The notes beneath the pieces are model-generated. The model was not told the DNA's origin, searched no databases, and was given only the letters and a program-made list of their open reading frames with translations. Source: Curtobacterium pusillum (GTDB lineage Bacteria > Actinomycetota > Actinomycetes > Actinomycetales > Microbacteriaceae). From it: a DNA stretch of 64,000 nucleotides. Location of the stretch: contig NZ_JABMCE010000084.1 of the NCBI RefSeq assembly GCF_013359865.1, positions 62,001 to 126,000 on the forward strand, read 5' to 3'. This document shows, in pieces, positions 8,288 through 16,830 of the stretch (position 1 is its first letter; the number at the start of each line of letters is the position of its first letter). The translations under genes and the position numbers were made by a program.

Positions 8288-8372
8288 GCGGCGCGCGGGG
8301 GACGCGCTTCTGAGCGAGTCTCCTGGCGACCCGCGTAGACCGGACTGGTCACCAACGCGGAAGGAGCCGATC

Positions 8373-8879
8373 ATGCACGCATCGGACAAGCTCGCCAAGA
8401 ACCTCCAGGCGGTCCTCGTGGACCTCATCGACCTGCACGTCCAGGGCAAGCAAGCCCACTGGAACATCCTCGGGACCAACTTCCGGGACCTCCACCTCCA
8501 GCTCGACGAGATCGTCGAAGCGGCCCGTGCGTTCGCCGACGACACCGCCGAGCGCATGCGTGCGCTCTACGCCGTGCCGGACGGCCGCTCCAGCACCGTC
8601 GCCGAGACGAGCCACCTCGACCAGTTCCCCGATGGCGAGATCACCACGCACGACGCCATCGACCAGATCACGCTGCGGCTGTACCAGGCGACCGGGACGA
8701 TGCGCGACGTCCACGACGAGGTCGACGAGGAGGACCCGACGACCGCGGACCTGCTCCACGGCTTCATCGAGCGCCTCGAGCAGCTCGCCTGGATGGTCTC
8801 GGCCGAGAACCGGGCACCGAGCACGCCCCTCGCCTCGGCCACCACGCCTGCCGTCGCGGACGCCTCGGCGCACGCGTAG
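8373..8879 (+). CDS. dps: Dps-family ferritin-like DNA-protection protein
   Basis: 168 residues. The ferroxidase-site residues of Dps are visible: LHVQGKQAHWNILGTNFRDLHLQLDEIVE contains the conserved His, Asp and Glu that form the inter-subunit iron site. These proteins form 12-subunit shells that oxidise and store iron and protect DNA during stress. AAGGAG eight bases upstream supports the ATG at 8373. The gene is nine bases upstream of an SDR gene and appears to lead a dps-SDR-FAD reductase operon. The Ala/Thr-rich C-terminal tail lacks lysines, so it is not an obvious DNA-binding tail. Confidence 0.92.
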   Translation: MHASDKLAKNLQAVLVDLIDLHVQGKQAHWNILGTNFRDLHLQLDEIVEAARAFADDTAERMRALYAVPDGRSSTVAETSHLDQFPDGEITTHDAIDQITLRLYQATGTMRDVHDEVDEEDPTTADLLHGFIERLEQLAWMVSAENRAPSTPLASATTPAVADASAHA

Positions 8880-8888
8880 GGGCGGCCG

Positions 8889-9689
8889 GTGGACCTCGGG
8901 ATCCAGGACAAGACCGCGCTGGTCTTCGGCGGCGACTCCGGCATCGGGTGGAACACGGCCCGCATCCTCCTCGCCGAGGGTGCGACGGTCGTCGTCAGCG
9001 ACATCGACCAGGCGCAGCTCGACAACAGCGCGGACCAGTTGGAGGCGCCGCAGGGCAAGCTGCACGCCTTCGCGGCCGACGTGACCAGCGCCGCCAGCCT
9101 CGCCGCCCTGCACGCGAAGGTGCGCGACGCCGTCGGCGAGATCGACATCCTGGTGCAGTCCTCGGGCGTCACCGGCGCCCAGGGGCTGTTCCACGAGATC
9201 GACGAGGAAGGCTGGGCGAAGACGATCGACATCGACCTCATGGGGCCCGTCCGCATCACGCGCGAGTTCATCGCCGACCTGCGACAGGGCGGCTGGGGTC
9301 GCATCGTGTACCTCGTCTCCGAGGACGCCTCGCAGCCGTACGACGATGAACTCCCGTACTGCGCCGCCAAGGCCGGGGTGCTCTCGTTCGCGAAGGGCCT
9401 GTCGCGGACCTACGCGAAGGAGGGTCTCCTCGTCAACACGGTGTCACCCGCGTTCATCCACACGCCGATGACCGACGCGATGATGAACAAGCGCTCGAAG
9501 GAGCTCGGCACCTCGTTCGACGAGGCGATCGAGTCGTTCCTCGACGAGAAGCGCCCGTACATGGAGTTGCAGCGCCGCGGTGAGCCGGAAGAGGTGGCGA
9601 ACGTCGTCGCGTTCCTGTGCTCCGAGCTCGCGAGCTTCGTGAACGGCTCGAACTACCGGGTCGACTCCGGCTCGGTCGCCACGATCTAG
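8889..9689 (+). CDS. Short-chain dehydrogenase/reductase
   Basis: 266 residues with a Rossmann fold. The cofactor loop reads GGDSGIGWNTA in place of the more common TGxxxGIG. The catalytic Ser lies in YLVSEDAS, and Tyr and Lys in YCAAK. FLCSELASFVNGSNYRVDSG is the normal SDR C-terminus. The GTG start follows the dps stop by nine bases, and the FAD reductase starts eight bases after its stop, so the three are likely cotranscribed. The substrate cannot be predicted from the sequence. Confidence 0.9.
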   Translation: MDLGIQDKTALVFGGDSGIGWNTARILLAEGATVVVSDIDQAQLDNSADQLEAPQGKLHAFAADVTSAASLAALHAKVRDAVGEIDILVQSSGVTGAQGLFHEIDEEGWAKTIDIDLMGPVRITREFIADLRQGGWGRIVYLVSEDASQPYDDELPYCAAKAGVLSFAKGLSRTYAKEGLLVNTVSPAFIHTPMTDAMMNKRSKELGTSFDEAIESFLDEKRPYMELQRRGEPEEVANVVAFLCSELASFVNGSNYRVDSGSVATI

Positions 9690-9697
9690 GGGGAACC

Positions 9698-10891
9698 ATG
9701 ACCGACTTCCGCTACCTCATCGTCGGCGGCGGGATGGTCGCCGACGCCGCCGCCCGCGGGATCCGGGAGATCGACACCGAGGGCCCGATCGGCATCATCA
9801 GCGAGGACGTCGACCGGCCCTACGCCCGGCCGGCGCTCTCGAAGAAGCTCTGGACCGACCCGGACTTCAGCTGGGACGAGAAGGTCGACCTGCACACCGA
9901 GGAGACCGGGGCGTCCTTCCTCCTGGGCACCGCCGTGACGTCGATCGACCGGACCGCCAAGACCGTGACGACCTCCGACGGCGAGACCCACGGCTACGAG
10001 CGGCTGCTCCTCGCCACGGGTGGGAAGCCGCGCAGCCTCCCCGGGCTCGACCCGTCGCCGCGCGTCCTCGACTACCGCAGCGCGACGGACTACCGCCGGC
10101 TGCGGGAACTCGCGGACGCCGGGGCGCACGTGGCCGTCGTCGGCGGCAGCTACATCGGCACCGAGATCGCCTCGGGCATCGTCCAGAACGGCGCCCGCGT
10201 CACGCTGATCGACCCGGACGAGGTCGTCGGCGGCCGGATGTTCCCCGAGGACCTCGCGCAGGCGTTCCAGCAGCGGTTCGTCGACCACGGCGTCGAGCTC
10301 CGACTCGGGCGCCGCGTCTCCGAGGGATCGCAGAGCGAGGCGGGCGTGGTGCTCACGCTGGACGACGGCTCCGTCGTCGAAGCCGACGCGGTCGTTGTCG
10401 GGCTCGGCATCGAACCCGCCACGAAGCTCGCCGCCGACGCCGGACTCACCGTGCGCGACGGCGTCGTCGTCTCCTCGACGCTGCTCACGGACGACGACTC
10501 GATCTTCGCCGCAGGGGACATCGCCGAGTACCCGGACCGGATCCTCGGCACACGCCGCGTCGAGCACGTCGACAACGCCCAGCAGCAGGGTCGACAGGCC
10601 GGCCGGAACCTCGCGGACGCCGACGAGACCTACGACCACACGCCGATGTTCTACTCCGACGTCTTCGACATGGGGTACGAGGCGGTCGGGCAGGTCACCA
10701 CGAAGCTCCGCCCCGTCGAGGACTGGCAGGAGCCGACCGTCACCGGCGTCGTCTACTACCTCGACGAGGACGACACCGTGCGGGGCGTCCTGCTCTGGAA
10801 CGTGTGGGACAAGACCGACGAGGCCCGCAAGGTCCTCGCCGAGGCACACGCGCTCACGCCCGACATGCTGCCAGGCCTCATCACGCCGTAG
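9698..10891 (+). CDS. FAD-dependent NAD(P)H oxidoreductase (ferredoxin-reductase-like)
   Basis: 397 residues with two dinucleotide-binding motifs: FAD at the N-terminus (YLIVGGGMVADAAARGI) and NAD(P)H at about residues 145-175 (VAVVGGSYIGTEIASGI). The second FAD motif is IFAAGDIAEYP. The family transfers electrons from NAD(P)H to ferredoxins or other acceptors. No ferredoxin or monooxygenase gene is adjacent; the upstream partners are Dps and an SDR, so a stress-related electron donor role is plausible. The upstream extension to 9617 is rejected because it overlaps the SDR gene. Confidence 0.92.
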   Translation: MTDFRYLIVGGGMVADAAARGIREIDTEGPIGIISEDVDRPYARPALSKKLWTDPDFSWDEKVDLHTEETGASFLLGTAVTSIDRTAKTVTTSDGETHGYERLLLATGGKPRSLPGLDPSPRVLDYRSATDYRRLRELADAGAHVAVVGGSYIGTEIASGIVQNGARVTLIDPDEVVGGRMFPEDLAQAFQQRFVDHGVELRLGRRVSEGSQSEAGVVLTLDDGSVVEADAVVVGLGIEPATKLAADAGLTVRDGVVVSSTLLTDDDSIFAAGDIAEYPDRILGTRRVEHVDNAQQQGRQAGRNLADADETYDHTPMFYSDVFDMGYEAVGQVTTKLRPVEDWQEPTVTGVVYYLDEDDTVRGVLLWNVWDKTDEARKVLAEAHALTPDMLPGLITP

Positions 10892-10898
10892 CGTCGCG

Positions 10899-10953
10899 AC
10901 CGACTGGAGGCCCGGTGCCGGTTCCGAGAACCGGCACCGGGCCTCCAGTCGGT
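10899..10953. terminator. 26-bp perfect hairpin, ACTGGAGG family
   Basis: Arms 10899-10924 and 10928-10953 are exactly complementary over 26 bases around a 3-base loop. The hairpin starts eight bases after the FAD reductase stop and precedes the stop of the convergent hydrolase gene (10972), so it can end transcription from both sides. The outer arm CCGACTGGAGGC is shared with other hairpins in the window. Confidence 0.85.
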
Positions 10954-10971
10954 TCCGTCGACCGCTCCCGC

Positions 10972-12051
10972 TCAGCCCGCCCTGCGGGTCTCGGGGGCGA
11001 CCGCGTCGACGACCTCGCGGCGGTCCGCCGGGTCGACCGGCTGGTCGTCGCCGTCCGCCACCGCGACGGCGTGGGCGGACTTGGCCGCCTCGAGCGTCTC
11101 GTCGTCGTTCCGTGCCATGCCGAACAGCTCCACGAACCGGGACTTCACGAGCAGCCAGACGTCGCGGGGGCTGAGCCGCGCGAGGTCCGACGCCGTCGAG
11201 TCGTCGCGGACCCGCTGCAGCGAGGACACCCCGCGGTCCGGCAGCTGGCGGCCGACGTGCGCCACCGCGAGCAGCGCGACCGCGTCCGCCTGGGCGTGCA
11301 TGACCGAGTGGGCGCCGTCGACGATCTCGCGGAGAACCGCGTACGGGAACTCACGCGCCAACCGCCGTACCCAGTCGCGGGGCACCATCGCGTCGTACTC
11401 ACCGCGGACGATGAGCGTGCGGGCCCGCACGTGCGCCGCGCGCTCCTCGAGCGGGAACGCGATCATCCGCGGGAGCACCTTCGAGAACCAGTGCCAGCCG
11501 CACAGGGCGTAGGCCGTGATGCCGTGCCAGCGGACCGCGGCCGGCTCGTGCAGCGTCGAGCGGAGGAACCGGAAGGCCGACTGCCGGATCGTCCGCGCGC
11601 GCGAATCGACCACGGGACTGATGAGCACGAGATCGGAGATCTCCGGACGACGAGCAGCGACCTCGGTGACGACCTGCGTGCCCATCGAGTGCCCGACGAG
11701 CACCGGATCGACCAGTCCGAGGTCGTCGATGACCCGCTCGACCGCGGCGGCGTAGCGCTCGATCGAGACCGCGCCCCGGAACCGCGGCACGCCCGCGAAC
11801 CCGGGCAGGTCGAGGGCGTGCACCGGCCCGTTCTGGTTGAGGTGCGGGGCGAGCCGCTCGTAGTACGTCGCGGCGATGCCGAGGCCGGCCACGAGCAGGA
11901 AGGCCCGCTCGCCGGGCTCGCCGATGGAACTCACCCGCACGTACGTGCCGTCGACCGCGACGCGGTCGATCTCCACCGTGACGTCGGCGTTCTCGGCCTT
12001 CGCGAGTTCGCTCGCCGGGTCCGGGGTGGCTGCCGTGTGCTCGTCGTTCAC
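10972..12051 (-). CDS. Alpha/beta-hydrolase fold protein
   Basis: 359 residues. The nucleophile elbow reads VLVGHSMGTQVV (Ser nucleophile); the oxyanion region is LLVAGLGIAATYYE; a likely acid lies in RGEYDAMVPRDWV and the catalytic His in VDGAHSVMH. The GTG start at 12051 is supported by GAGGAG eight bases upstream. It carries a C-terminal extension of about 90 residues beyond the hydrolase core, with no known motif (about 270-359). The substrate is unknown; an esterase or lipase-like role is generic for the fold. It lies 70 bases downstream of the SMP-30 gene on the same strand. Confidence 0.88.
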   Translation of the reverse strand: MNDEHTAATPDPASELAKAENADVTVEIDRVAVDGTYVRVSSIGEPGERAFLLVAGLGIAATYYERLAPHLNQNGPVHALDLPGFAGVPRFRGAVSIERYAAAVERVIDDLGLVDPVLVGHSMGTQVVTEVAARRPEISDLVLISPVVDSRARTIRQSAFRFLRSTLHEPAAVRWHGITAYALCGWHWFSKVLPRMIAFPLEERAAHVRARTLIVRGEYDAMVPRDWVRRLAREFPYAVLREIVDGAHSVMHAQADAVALLAVAHVGRQLPDRGVSSLQRVRDDSTASDLARLSPRDVWLLVKSRFVELFGMARNDDETLEAAKSAHAVAVADGDDQPVDPADRREVVDAVAPETRRAG

Positions 12052-12121
12052 TTCGGTCTCCTCGGGTCTAGCGGTCGCCCAGGATACCCGCCGCTGACCC
12101 GCTGACGCCGCTGGCGCCCCG

Positions 12122-12997
12122 TCAGCCGCTGAAGGCGTTCGCGGGGAACCCGTGGACCCTGGTCGGCACCGCGAAGACGGCACCGGAACGCGGATGCTCG
12201 TCGAGCTGCTCCTCGGTCAGGTTCTCGCGCGCCGTACCGATGAACAGCGTCGACATGTCCGGGCCGCCGAACGCCACCGACGTGACGTTCGGCGCCGGGA
12301 CCTCGACGGTCTCGAGGTGCGCGCCCGTCGCGTCCCACCGCTCGACCCGCCCGCTGCCGTACACCGCCGTCCAGAAGCAGTCCTCGTCGTCCCGGACGAG
12401 ACCGTCGTGCGCGGCACCGCTCACGAACGGCTCGAGGTCGCCCAGCTCACCGTCCGGCCCGTAGCTCCCGCGGTAGATCGTGGACGTGCTCGTGTCCGTG
12501 ACGTACATGACGCTGCCGTCGGCGGACCACTCCATGCCGTTCGTGACCCCGAACCCGCCACGGAGCAGCCGGGTCGTCCCGTCCGCTTCGAACGCGTACA
12601 GCGCCGCCGCGGGGTCCTGCTCGGAGAGGTCCATGCTGCCGACGAGGAACCTGCCGAACGGATCGCACTTGCCCTCGTTGAACCGCATGTCGGCGGCCGC
12701 GTGCTGCACGCGGGCCAGCTCACGCTCCACCGTGCCGCGCTCGTCGGTCAGCACGACGGAGTCCCCGAGAGCCGCGACGAAGCCGCCCCGGGCCCGCGGC
12801 TGGAAGCTCGCGAGCGGCGGCGGGAGGGCGACGCTCGACTCCACCGAGCCGTCCGCCCGGGCAGTGGTCAGCAGGCCGAGCGTGATGTCGGTCCAGCGCA
12901 GCCGATCGCTCCGCGGGTCCCAGACGATGCTCTCGACGAGCACCGCCTGCTCGTCGCAGAAGACGGTCGCGGGTCCGGTCACGGCGTCGGTGCTCAT
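12122..12997 (-). CDS. SMP-30/gluconolactonase family protein
   Basis: 291 residues with a six-bladed beta-propeller. The metal-binding residues of the family are visible: Glu in VLVESIVWDPR, Asn in MRFNEGKCDPFGRFLVGSMD, Asn in GVTNGMEWSADG and Asp in VSGAAHDGLVRDDEDCFW. Members hydrolyse sugar lactones or related esters with a divalent metal. The alpha/beta hydrolase gene follows on the same strand, possibly in one operon. No sugar dehydrogenase is adjacent to name the lactone. Confidence 0.9.
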   Translation of the reverse strand: MSTDAVTGPATVFCDEQAVLVESIVWDPRSDRLRWTDITLGLLTTARADGSVESSVALPPPLASFQPRARGGFVAALGDSVVLTDERGTVERELARVQHAAADMRFNEGKCDPFGRFLVGSMDLSEQDPAAALYAFEADGTTRLLRGGFGVTNGMEWSADGSVMYVTDTSTSTIYRGSYGPDGELGDLEPFVSGAAHDGLVRDDEDCFWTAVYGSGRVERWDATGAHLETVEVPAPNVTSVAFGGPDMSTLFIGTARENLTEEQLDEHPRSGAVFAVPTRVHGFPANAFSG

Positions 12998-13086
12998 GCC
13001 CCCGGTCTACCGACGACGCCTCCGCCCTCCCCCAGCGAGATACGGAATGTTCGGCGGCCCCGCAGTGTCGGTGGCAGCGTGACCCG

Positions 13087-13659
13087 GTGATCTGTCCGCT
13101 GCATGCCTGGGGCGACGAGAGCATCCGCTCGCACGGCCTCGACGCCCCCGCGTACCTGCTCGGCGCCTCGATCGTCGACACCGACGACGTTCCGGCGACC
13201 CGGGACACGCTCGAAGCGCTGCGCCCGACGCACGGCAAACTCCACTGGCACGACCTGAACCCTCGGGAGCGGCAGCGGGTGGTGTCCGTCATCGGGAAGT
13301 TGGAAGCGTTCCACCTCGTCGTGGTCGCGTCGCCGATCGATCACCGGCGAGAAGAACGCGCTCGAGCACTGTGCCTCGAGCGACTCGCTTGGGAGCTCGC
13401 CAGCCACGACGTGACCGCGTTGACCCTCGAAGCCCGTTCGCGCCGGCTGATGGACCGCGACCTCCGGACGGTCCGAGCGCTCCGAGGCCGATTCGTCGTG
13501 CCGTCCTCACTGCGCATCCAGCACGGCGACCCGAAGGCCGAACCGATGCTGTGGCTCCCCGACCAGGTGCTCGGCGCATTCGGACGAGCCCGAGCGGAGC
13601 GGCGCGAGATCGACGCCGCGATCAGAGGCTCCCTCGACACGTTCGATGTGGAGCCCTGA
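13087..13659 (+). CDS. DUF3800-family protein
   Basis: 190 residues beginning at GTG 13087. The N-terminus HAWGDESIRSH carries the Asp-Glu-Ser motif that opens DUF3800 proteins, and the C-terminal LWLPDQVLGAFGRA matches the family's conserved Asp-containing helix. Basic residues in between (ARSRRLMDRDLRTVR) resemble the family's Arg-rich centre. DUF3800 proteins have a predicted RNase H-like fold and often lie next to conserved RNA structures or in mobile and defence contexts; their function is unknown. A structured element directly follows the stop (see 13673-13745). Confidence 0.8.
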   Translation: MICPLHAWGDESIRSHGLDAPAYLLGASIVDTDDVPATRDTLEALRPTHGKLHWHDLNPRERQRVVSVIGKLEAFHLVVVASPIDHRREERARALCLERLAWELASHDVTALTLEARSRRLMDRDLRTVRALRGRFVVPSSLRIQHGDPKAEPMLWLPDQVLGAFGRARAERREIDAAIRGSLDTFDVEP

Positions 13660-13672
13660 GGGACGGGAAAGC

Positions 13673-13745
13673 GCAAGAGCCGGGACCTGGTATACCCCAG
13701 TTGCACCGGCTCTGCTTCTCGATCCCCCAGCAGGAGGCGAGCGGA
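13673..13745 (+). ncRNA. Structured RNA candidate next to the DUF3800 gene
   Basis: Two adjacent stems follow the DUF3800 stop. In the first, AGAGCCGG (13676-13683) pairs with CCGGCTCT (13706-13713) and encloses a small hairpin, CTGG-tatac-C-CCAG (13687-13700). The second, GCTTCTC (13714-13720), pairs with positions 13734-13742 with a two-base bulge. DUF3800 genes are known to be accompanied by several conserved RNA motifs (the DUF3800 RNA motifs of comparative surveys). This looks like one, but its subclass cannot be named without alignment, and a plain terminator remains possible. Confidence 0.5.
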
Positions 13746-13754
13746 ACCAACATA

Positions 13755-14588
13755 TCACAGGCGGGCGTAGCGGGCGCGGAAGAAGCTGAAGACGCCGAAG
13801 GCCAGGAACCCGATGCCGATCGCCACGAGGACGAACACCCCGCCCGGCATGCTCCGGAGTGCGTCGAACGCCCCGTCGAGTCCGGTCGCCTGGTCGGGTT
13901 CGCTCCGGAAGGCCGCGACCGCGATGAGTACGCCGACGATCGCCACGGCGAGACCCTTCAGGACGTAGCCGACGACGGCGAGCACCGTCACGACGCGGTC
14001 GAGGTCCCGGGGAGGTCGCACGAGGTCCTTCCGGTACGAACGCCGGCATCCGATCACCACGAGCCCGACGCCGATCGCGATGGCGACCCCCGCGGCGAGG
14101 AGCAGCACGAACACCCCACCGGGCGTCGCGAGCGCCTTCGCCGCGGCGCTTCGGGTCGAGCCGGTCGAGCTCTTCCCCGCACCGACGGCGTACGACGCAG
14201 CCGAGTACGCGATCACGCCGTAGACGATCGCCTTCCCGAGGTTCTTCAGCCGTCCGGCCCATGCGCGTGCACTGTCCGATCGACCGCCCACGATCGCCTC
14301 GACCGCGAGACGGATCATCAGCGCCGCGGTGCCGACGGCGACGAGCCACAGCAGCACGACACCACCGGGGATCGATGCGACCTGCTGCAGCGCGCCGGAC
14401 TGGTCGGTCTCGCTGCCGGACGACCCGTTCCCGAATCCGAGCAGGATCGCGAGGTACCCGATCAGCAGGTGCACGACGCCGCTGCCGACGTACCCGGCGC
14501 GCGCGGTCACCTCGAACCACCGGCTGTCGGCGAAGCGTTTCGCTTCGCGACCGGTCTTCCGGGCCGCCTGTTCCGCCTGCTCACTCAC
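13755..14588 (-). CDS. DUF1206-family membrane protein (three tandem modules)
   Basis: 277 residues with about six transmembrane helices in three repeated two-helix modules. The internal repeat is visible as SIPGGVVLLWLVAVG, TPGGVFVLLLAAGVA and MPGGVFVLVAIGIG. Each module opens with a Gly-rich helix such as RAGYVGSGVVHLLIGYLAI or YVLKGLAVAIVGVLIA. This is the DUF1206 layout; function unknown. The GTG at 14588 gives VSEQAEQAARKTGREAKRF as a basic cytoplasmic N-terminus; the adjacent GTG at 14591 is equally possible. Confidence 0.88.
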   Translation of the reverse strand: MSEQAEQAARKTGREAKRFADSRWFEVTARAGYVGSGVVHLLIGYLAILLGFGNGSSGSETDQSGALQQVASIPGGVVLLWLVAVGTAALMIRLAVEAIVGGRSDSARAWAGRLKNLGKAIVYGVIAYSAASYAVGAGKSSTGSTRSAAAKALATPGGVFVLLLAAGVAIAIGVGLVVIGCRRSYRKDLVRPPRDLDRVVTVLAVVGYVLKGLAVAIVGVLIAVAAFRSEPDQATGLDGAFDALRSMPGGVFVLVAIGIGFLAFGVFSFFRARYARL

Positions 14589-14654
14589 CACGCCGAGCGT
14601 GCCCGACGTTGCGCGCCGTGTCCGGCAGGAGCCGTGGAACGCAGCCGTCTGTCG

Positions 14655-14694
14655 GACTGGAGGCGCGGGTCGAGCCCGCCCCGCGCCTCCAGTC
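14655..14694 (-). terminator. Hairpin of the GACTGGAGGCGCGG family
   Basis: Left arm GACTGGAGGCGCGGG (14655-14669) pairs with its exact complement at 14680-14694 around a 10-base loop. It lies ten bases downstream of the stop of the minus-strand DUF6226-like gene, which it probably terminates. Confidence 0.75.
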
Positions 14695-14703
14695 GGTCCC
14701 CGG

Positions 14704-15333
14704 TCACGCTGGCGCAGCGCACGACCACCACGACGCCCCGACGAGCACGCGCTGCCCGGCTCGCCGCTCGCCGCGCCTCGCCGCGGCGACCGCCGCCGCC
14801 ACATCACCTGTGTTGCCGGACGCACTCCACCCGTCGGACCAGGCGATGATCCTCGAGCGCTCCGAGTCGATGAGGACGAACCCGCCACCCATGACCCCGA
14901 CGAACTGCTCGTCGATGGCCTCGAGCAGGTCGGCCGAGCCGGAGTCGCAGGCATCGCACCCGCAGTCCGGCAGGACCCCGATCTCGATCGGCGGGTCGCC
15001 GACGAGCAGGTCGACGACGGTGCCGGGAGCGCCCTCCATCGAGCGCACGCCGATGTGGAGCGGCAGCGCACCCGGAGCAGCGGGGATGAGCCGCACGCCG
15101 TCGTCGGCGGTCGGGTGGGCCTCGGCCAGGCCGAGGGCCACGAGCGCGTCGGCCCAGGAGCGCACCCGCGCGCCCACGACGGTGTAGCGGTGCGGGTCGG
15201 TGACGCGGGAGTACTCCTCGTCGAGCGGGGCGCGGTCCGGATGAGGATCCGGCCACGAGATGGTGCTCTCGGGTCGACTCCGCCACGAGGACGCGACGGC
15301 ACGACGGACGTCCAGGAGGGTCGGGACGCCCAT
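14704..15333 (-). CDS. Uncharacterised protein, probably DUF6226 family
   Basis: 209 residues, soluble. Notable segments are an N-terminal helix region, VLPDCGCDACDSGSADLLEAIDEQF with three closely spaced cysteines that could bind metal, and VMGGGFVLIDSERSRIIAWSDGW. The pattern fits an actinobacterial family I believe is DUF6226, function unknown. The ATG at 15333 follows the rtcB stop (15335) after one base, so it is almost certainly cotranscribed with, and possibly functionally tied to, the RNA ligase. Confidence 0.75.
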   Translation of the reverse strand: MGVPTLLDVRRAVASSWRSRPESTISWPDPHPDRAPLDEEYSRVTDPHRYTVVGARVRSWADALVALGLAEAHPTADDGVRLIPAAPGALPLHIGVRSMEGAPGTVVDLLVGDPPIEIGVLPDCGCDACDSGSADLLEAIDEQFVGVMGGGFVLIDSERSRIIAWSDGWSASGNTGDVAAAVAAARRGERRAGQRVLVGASWWSCAAPA

Positions 15334-15334
15334 G

Positions 15335-16501
15335 TCAGTCGCCCTTCACGTTGACGACCTGCCGCAGCGTGTGCCGGATGGACACGAGCTCGGACGCGTC
15401 GGCCATCACCTGGTCGATGGGCTTGTACGCGGCCGGGATCTCGTCGAGGAACGCGTCAGTGTCGCGGTACTCGATGCCGACCATGGCCGCCCGGAGCTCG
15501 TCGTGGGTGAAGGTCCGCCGCGCCGCCGACCGCGAGTACAGCCGGCCGGCACCGTGCGGCGACGACTCGAGCGACGGCTTGTTCCCGAGTCCCTCGACGA
15601 CGTACGACGCCGTGCCCATCGAGCCCGGGACCAGCCCGAGCTGACCGGCCTTCGCCTGGATCGCACCCTTCCGGGACACCCACACGCTCTTCCCCCAGTG
15701 CGTCTCCCGCTGGGTGAAGTTGTGGTGGCAGTTGATCCGCTCCTGCTCGTCGACCGGCTGACCGAGCACCTCCGACAGCTGCCGGACGACCCGGTCCATC
15801 ATCTCGTCGCGGTTGAGGAGCGCGAAGTGCTGCGCCCACCGCAGCTCGGCGATGTACCGGTCGAACTCCGGGGTGCCCTCGACGAGGTACGCCAGGTCGG
15901 GATCCGGCAGCTCGATCCACCAGCGCTTCATCATCCGCTTGGCGACCGCGATGTGCCGCTGCGCGATCTTGTTGCCGATGCCCCGGGACCCGGAGTGCAG
16001 GAACAGCCAGATCCGGTCCTCCTCATCGAGCGAGACCTCGATGAAGTGGTTGCCGGACCCGAGGGTGCCGAGCTGGTTCCGCCAACCGCCGTGCGCTCCC
16101 GCGGGGTCGAACCCGGCGGTCTCGGCCATCGTCTCGAGCTCGGCGACGCGCGGCTCCGCGGTCGCGACGATCTTCCGGTTCGAGGCGCCGGCGGACAGTG
16201 GGATCGCCCGCTCGATCTGCTCGCGCAGCTCATGCAGGTCGTCCGACACGTCCGCTTTCCCGAACTGGGTCCGGACGGCGATCATGCCGCAGCCGATGTC
16301 CACCCCGACGGCCGCCGGCATGACCGCGCCGAGGGTCGGGATGACCGACCCGACGGTGGCGCCGAGGCCGAGGTGGGCGTCCGGCATGAGTGCCAGGTGC
16401 GGGAACACGAACGGCATGCGGGCGGTCGTGCGGGCCTGCTGCTCGGTGTTCTCCTCGAGCATGGAGGCCCAGCTGAGCAGCCGGTCGTTGATCTTCTTCA
16501 T
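15335..16501 (-). CDS. rtcB: RtcB-family RNA ligase
   Basis: 388 residues. RtcB joins RNA 2',3'-cyclic phosphate or 3'-phosphate ends to 5'-OH ends using GTP and Mn2+. The metal-binding Asp-Cys motif is VGVDIGCGM; GTLGSGNHFIEV, HSGSRGIGNK and NCHHNFTQRE supply further metal ligands; SSPHGAGRLYSR contains the His that becomes guanylylated. It is shorter than archaeal forms (about 480) and close to the bacterial short group. The ATG at 16501 is chosen because MKKINDRLLSWASML is the family start, although no good ribosome site precedes it. Neither archease nor RtcA is adjacent; the downstream partner is a DUF6226-like protein. Confidence 0.95.
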   Translation of the reverse strand: MKKINDRLLSWASMLEENTEQQARTTARMPFVFPHLALMPDAHLGLGATVGSVIPTLGAVMPAAVGVDIGCGMIAVRTQFGKADVSDDLHELREQIERAIPLSAGASNRKIVATAEPRVAELETMAETAGFDPAGAHGGWRNQLGTLGSGNHFIEVSLDEEDRIWLFLHSGSRGIGNKIAQRHIAVAKRMMKRWWIELPDPDLAYLVEGTPEFDRYIAELRWAQHFALLNRDEMMDRVVRQLSEVLGQPVDEQERINCHHNFTQRETHWGKSVWVSRKGAIQAKAGQLGLVPGSMGTASYVVEGLGNKPSLESSPHGAGRLYSRSAARRTFTHDELRAAMVGIEYRDTDAFLDEIPAAYKPIDQVMADASELVSIRHTLRQVVNVKGD

Positions 16502-16609
16502 GTGGTTCGTCTCGCTTTCGTGACGGTCTTCGATGACGGTCCGAGACGGACTCCCCCCGCTCCGCTCTCGCGCAGCTACGAGCGCAGGGAGAGGAGGACA
16601 GCGGAGAGG

Positions 16610-16640
16610 GACGCCCCGGGCCGGGTGGGCACGGGGCGTC
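16610..16640 (-). terminator. Short hairpin between a small ORF and rtcB
   Basis: GACGCCCC (16610-16617) and GGGGCGTC (16633-16640) form an 8-bp perfect stem with a GC-rich loop. It lies 16 bases downstream of the 35-codon minus-strand ORF ending at 16657 and about 110 bases upstream of rtcB. It could end the small transcript, or act as an attenuator in the rtcB leader if both share a promoter. Confidence 0.5.
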
Positions 16641-16656
16641 GGGTGACGGCGCGTGC

Positions 16657-16764
16657 CTACGCGGGATTGCGGAGGGACTGCTTCGCGTACTGCTGTCCGG
16701 GCAGCACGATGAACGCGTCGAGCTGGAGCTCGACTCGCTGTTCGTGGTGCTGCACGGCGCGCAT
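16657..16764 (-). CDS. Possible 35-residue peptide upstream of rtcB
   Basis: An ATG at 16764 preceded by GGAAGG (five-base spacing) opens 35 codons ending in TAG. The peptide starts MRAVQHHEQRVELQLDAFIV and ends LPGQQYAKQSLRNPA. Its composition (Gln, His, Asn, Tyr, Lys) differs from the Arg/Ala/Pro/Ser mixture of shadow frames in this DNA, which favours real coding. No family is recognised. Hairpins flank it on both sides (16610-16640 and 16831-16871), so it may be an independent transcript. Confidence 0.45.
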   Translation of the reverse strand: MRAVQHHEQRVELQLDAFIVLPGQQYAKQSLRNPA

Positions 16765-16830
16765 GCGCGGTCCTTCCGGTGGTGCCCGGGGCGGGCGTTC
16801 CTGCCGATGGGCAGGAGGACCGACAGTAGT

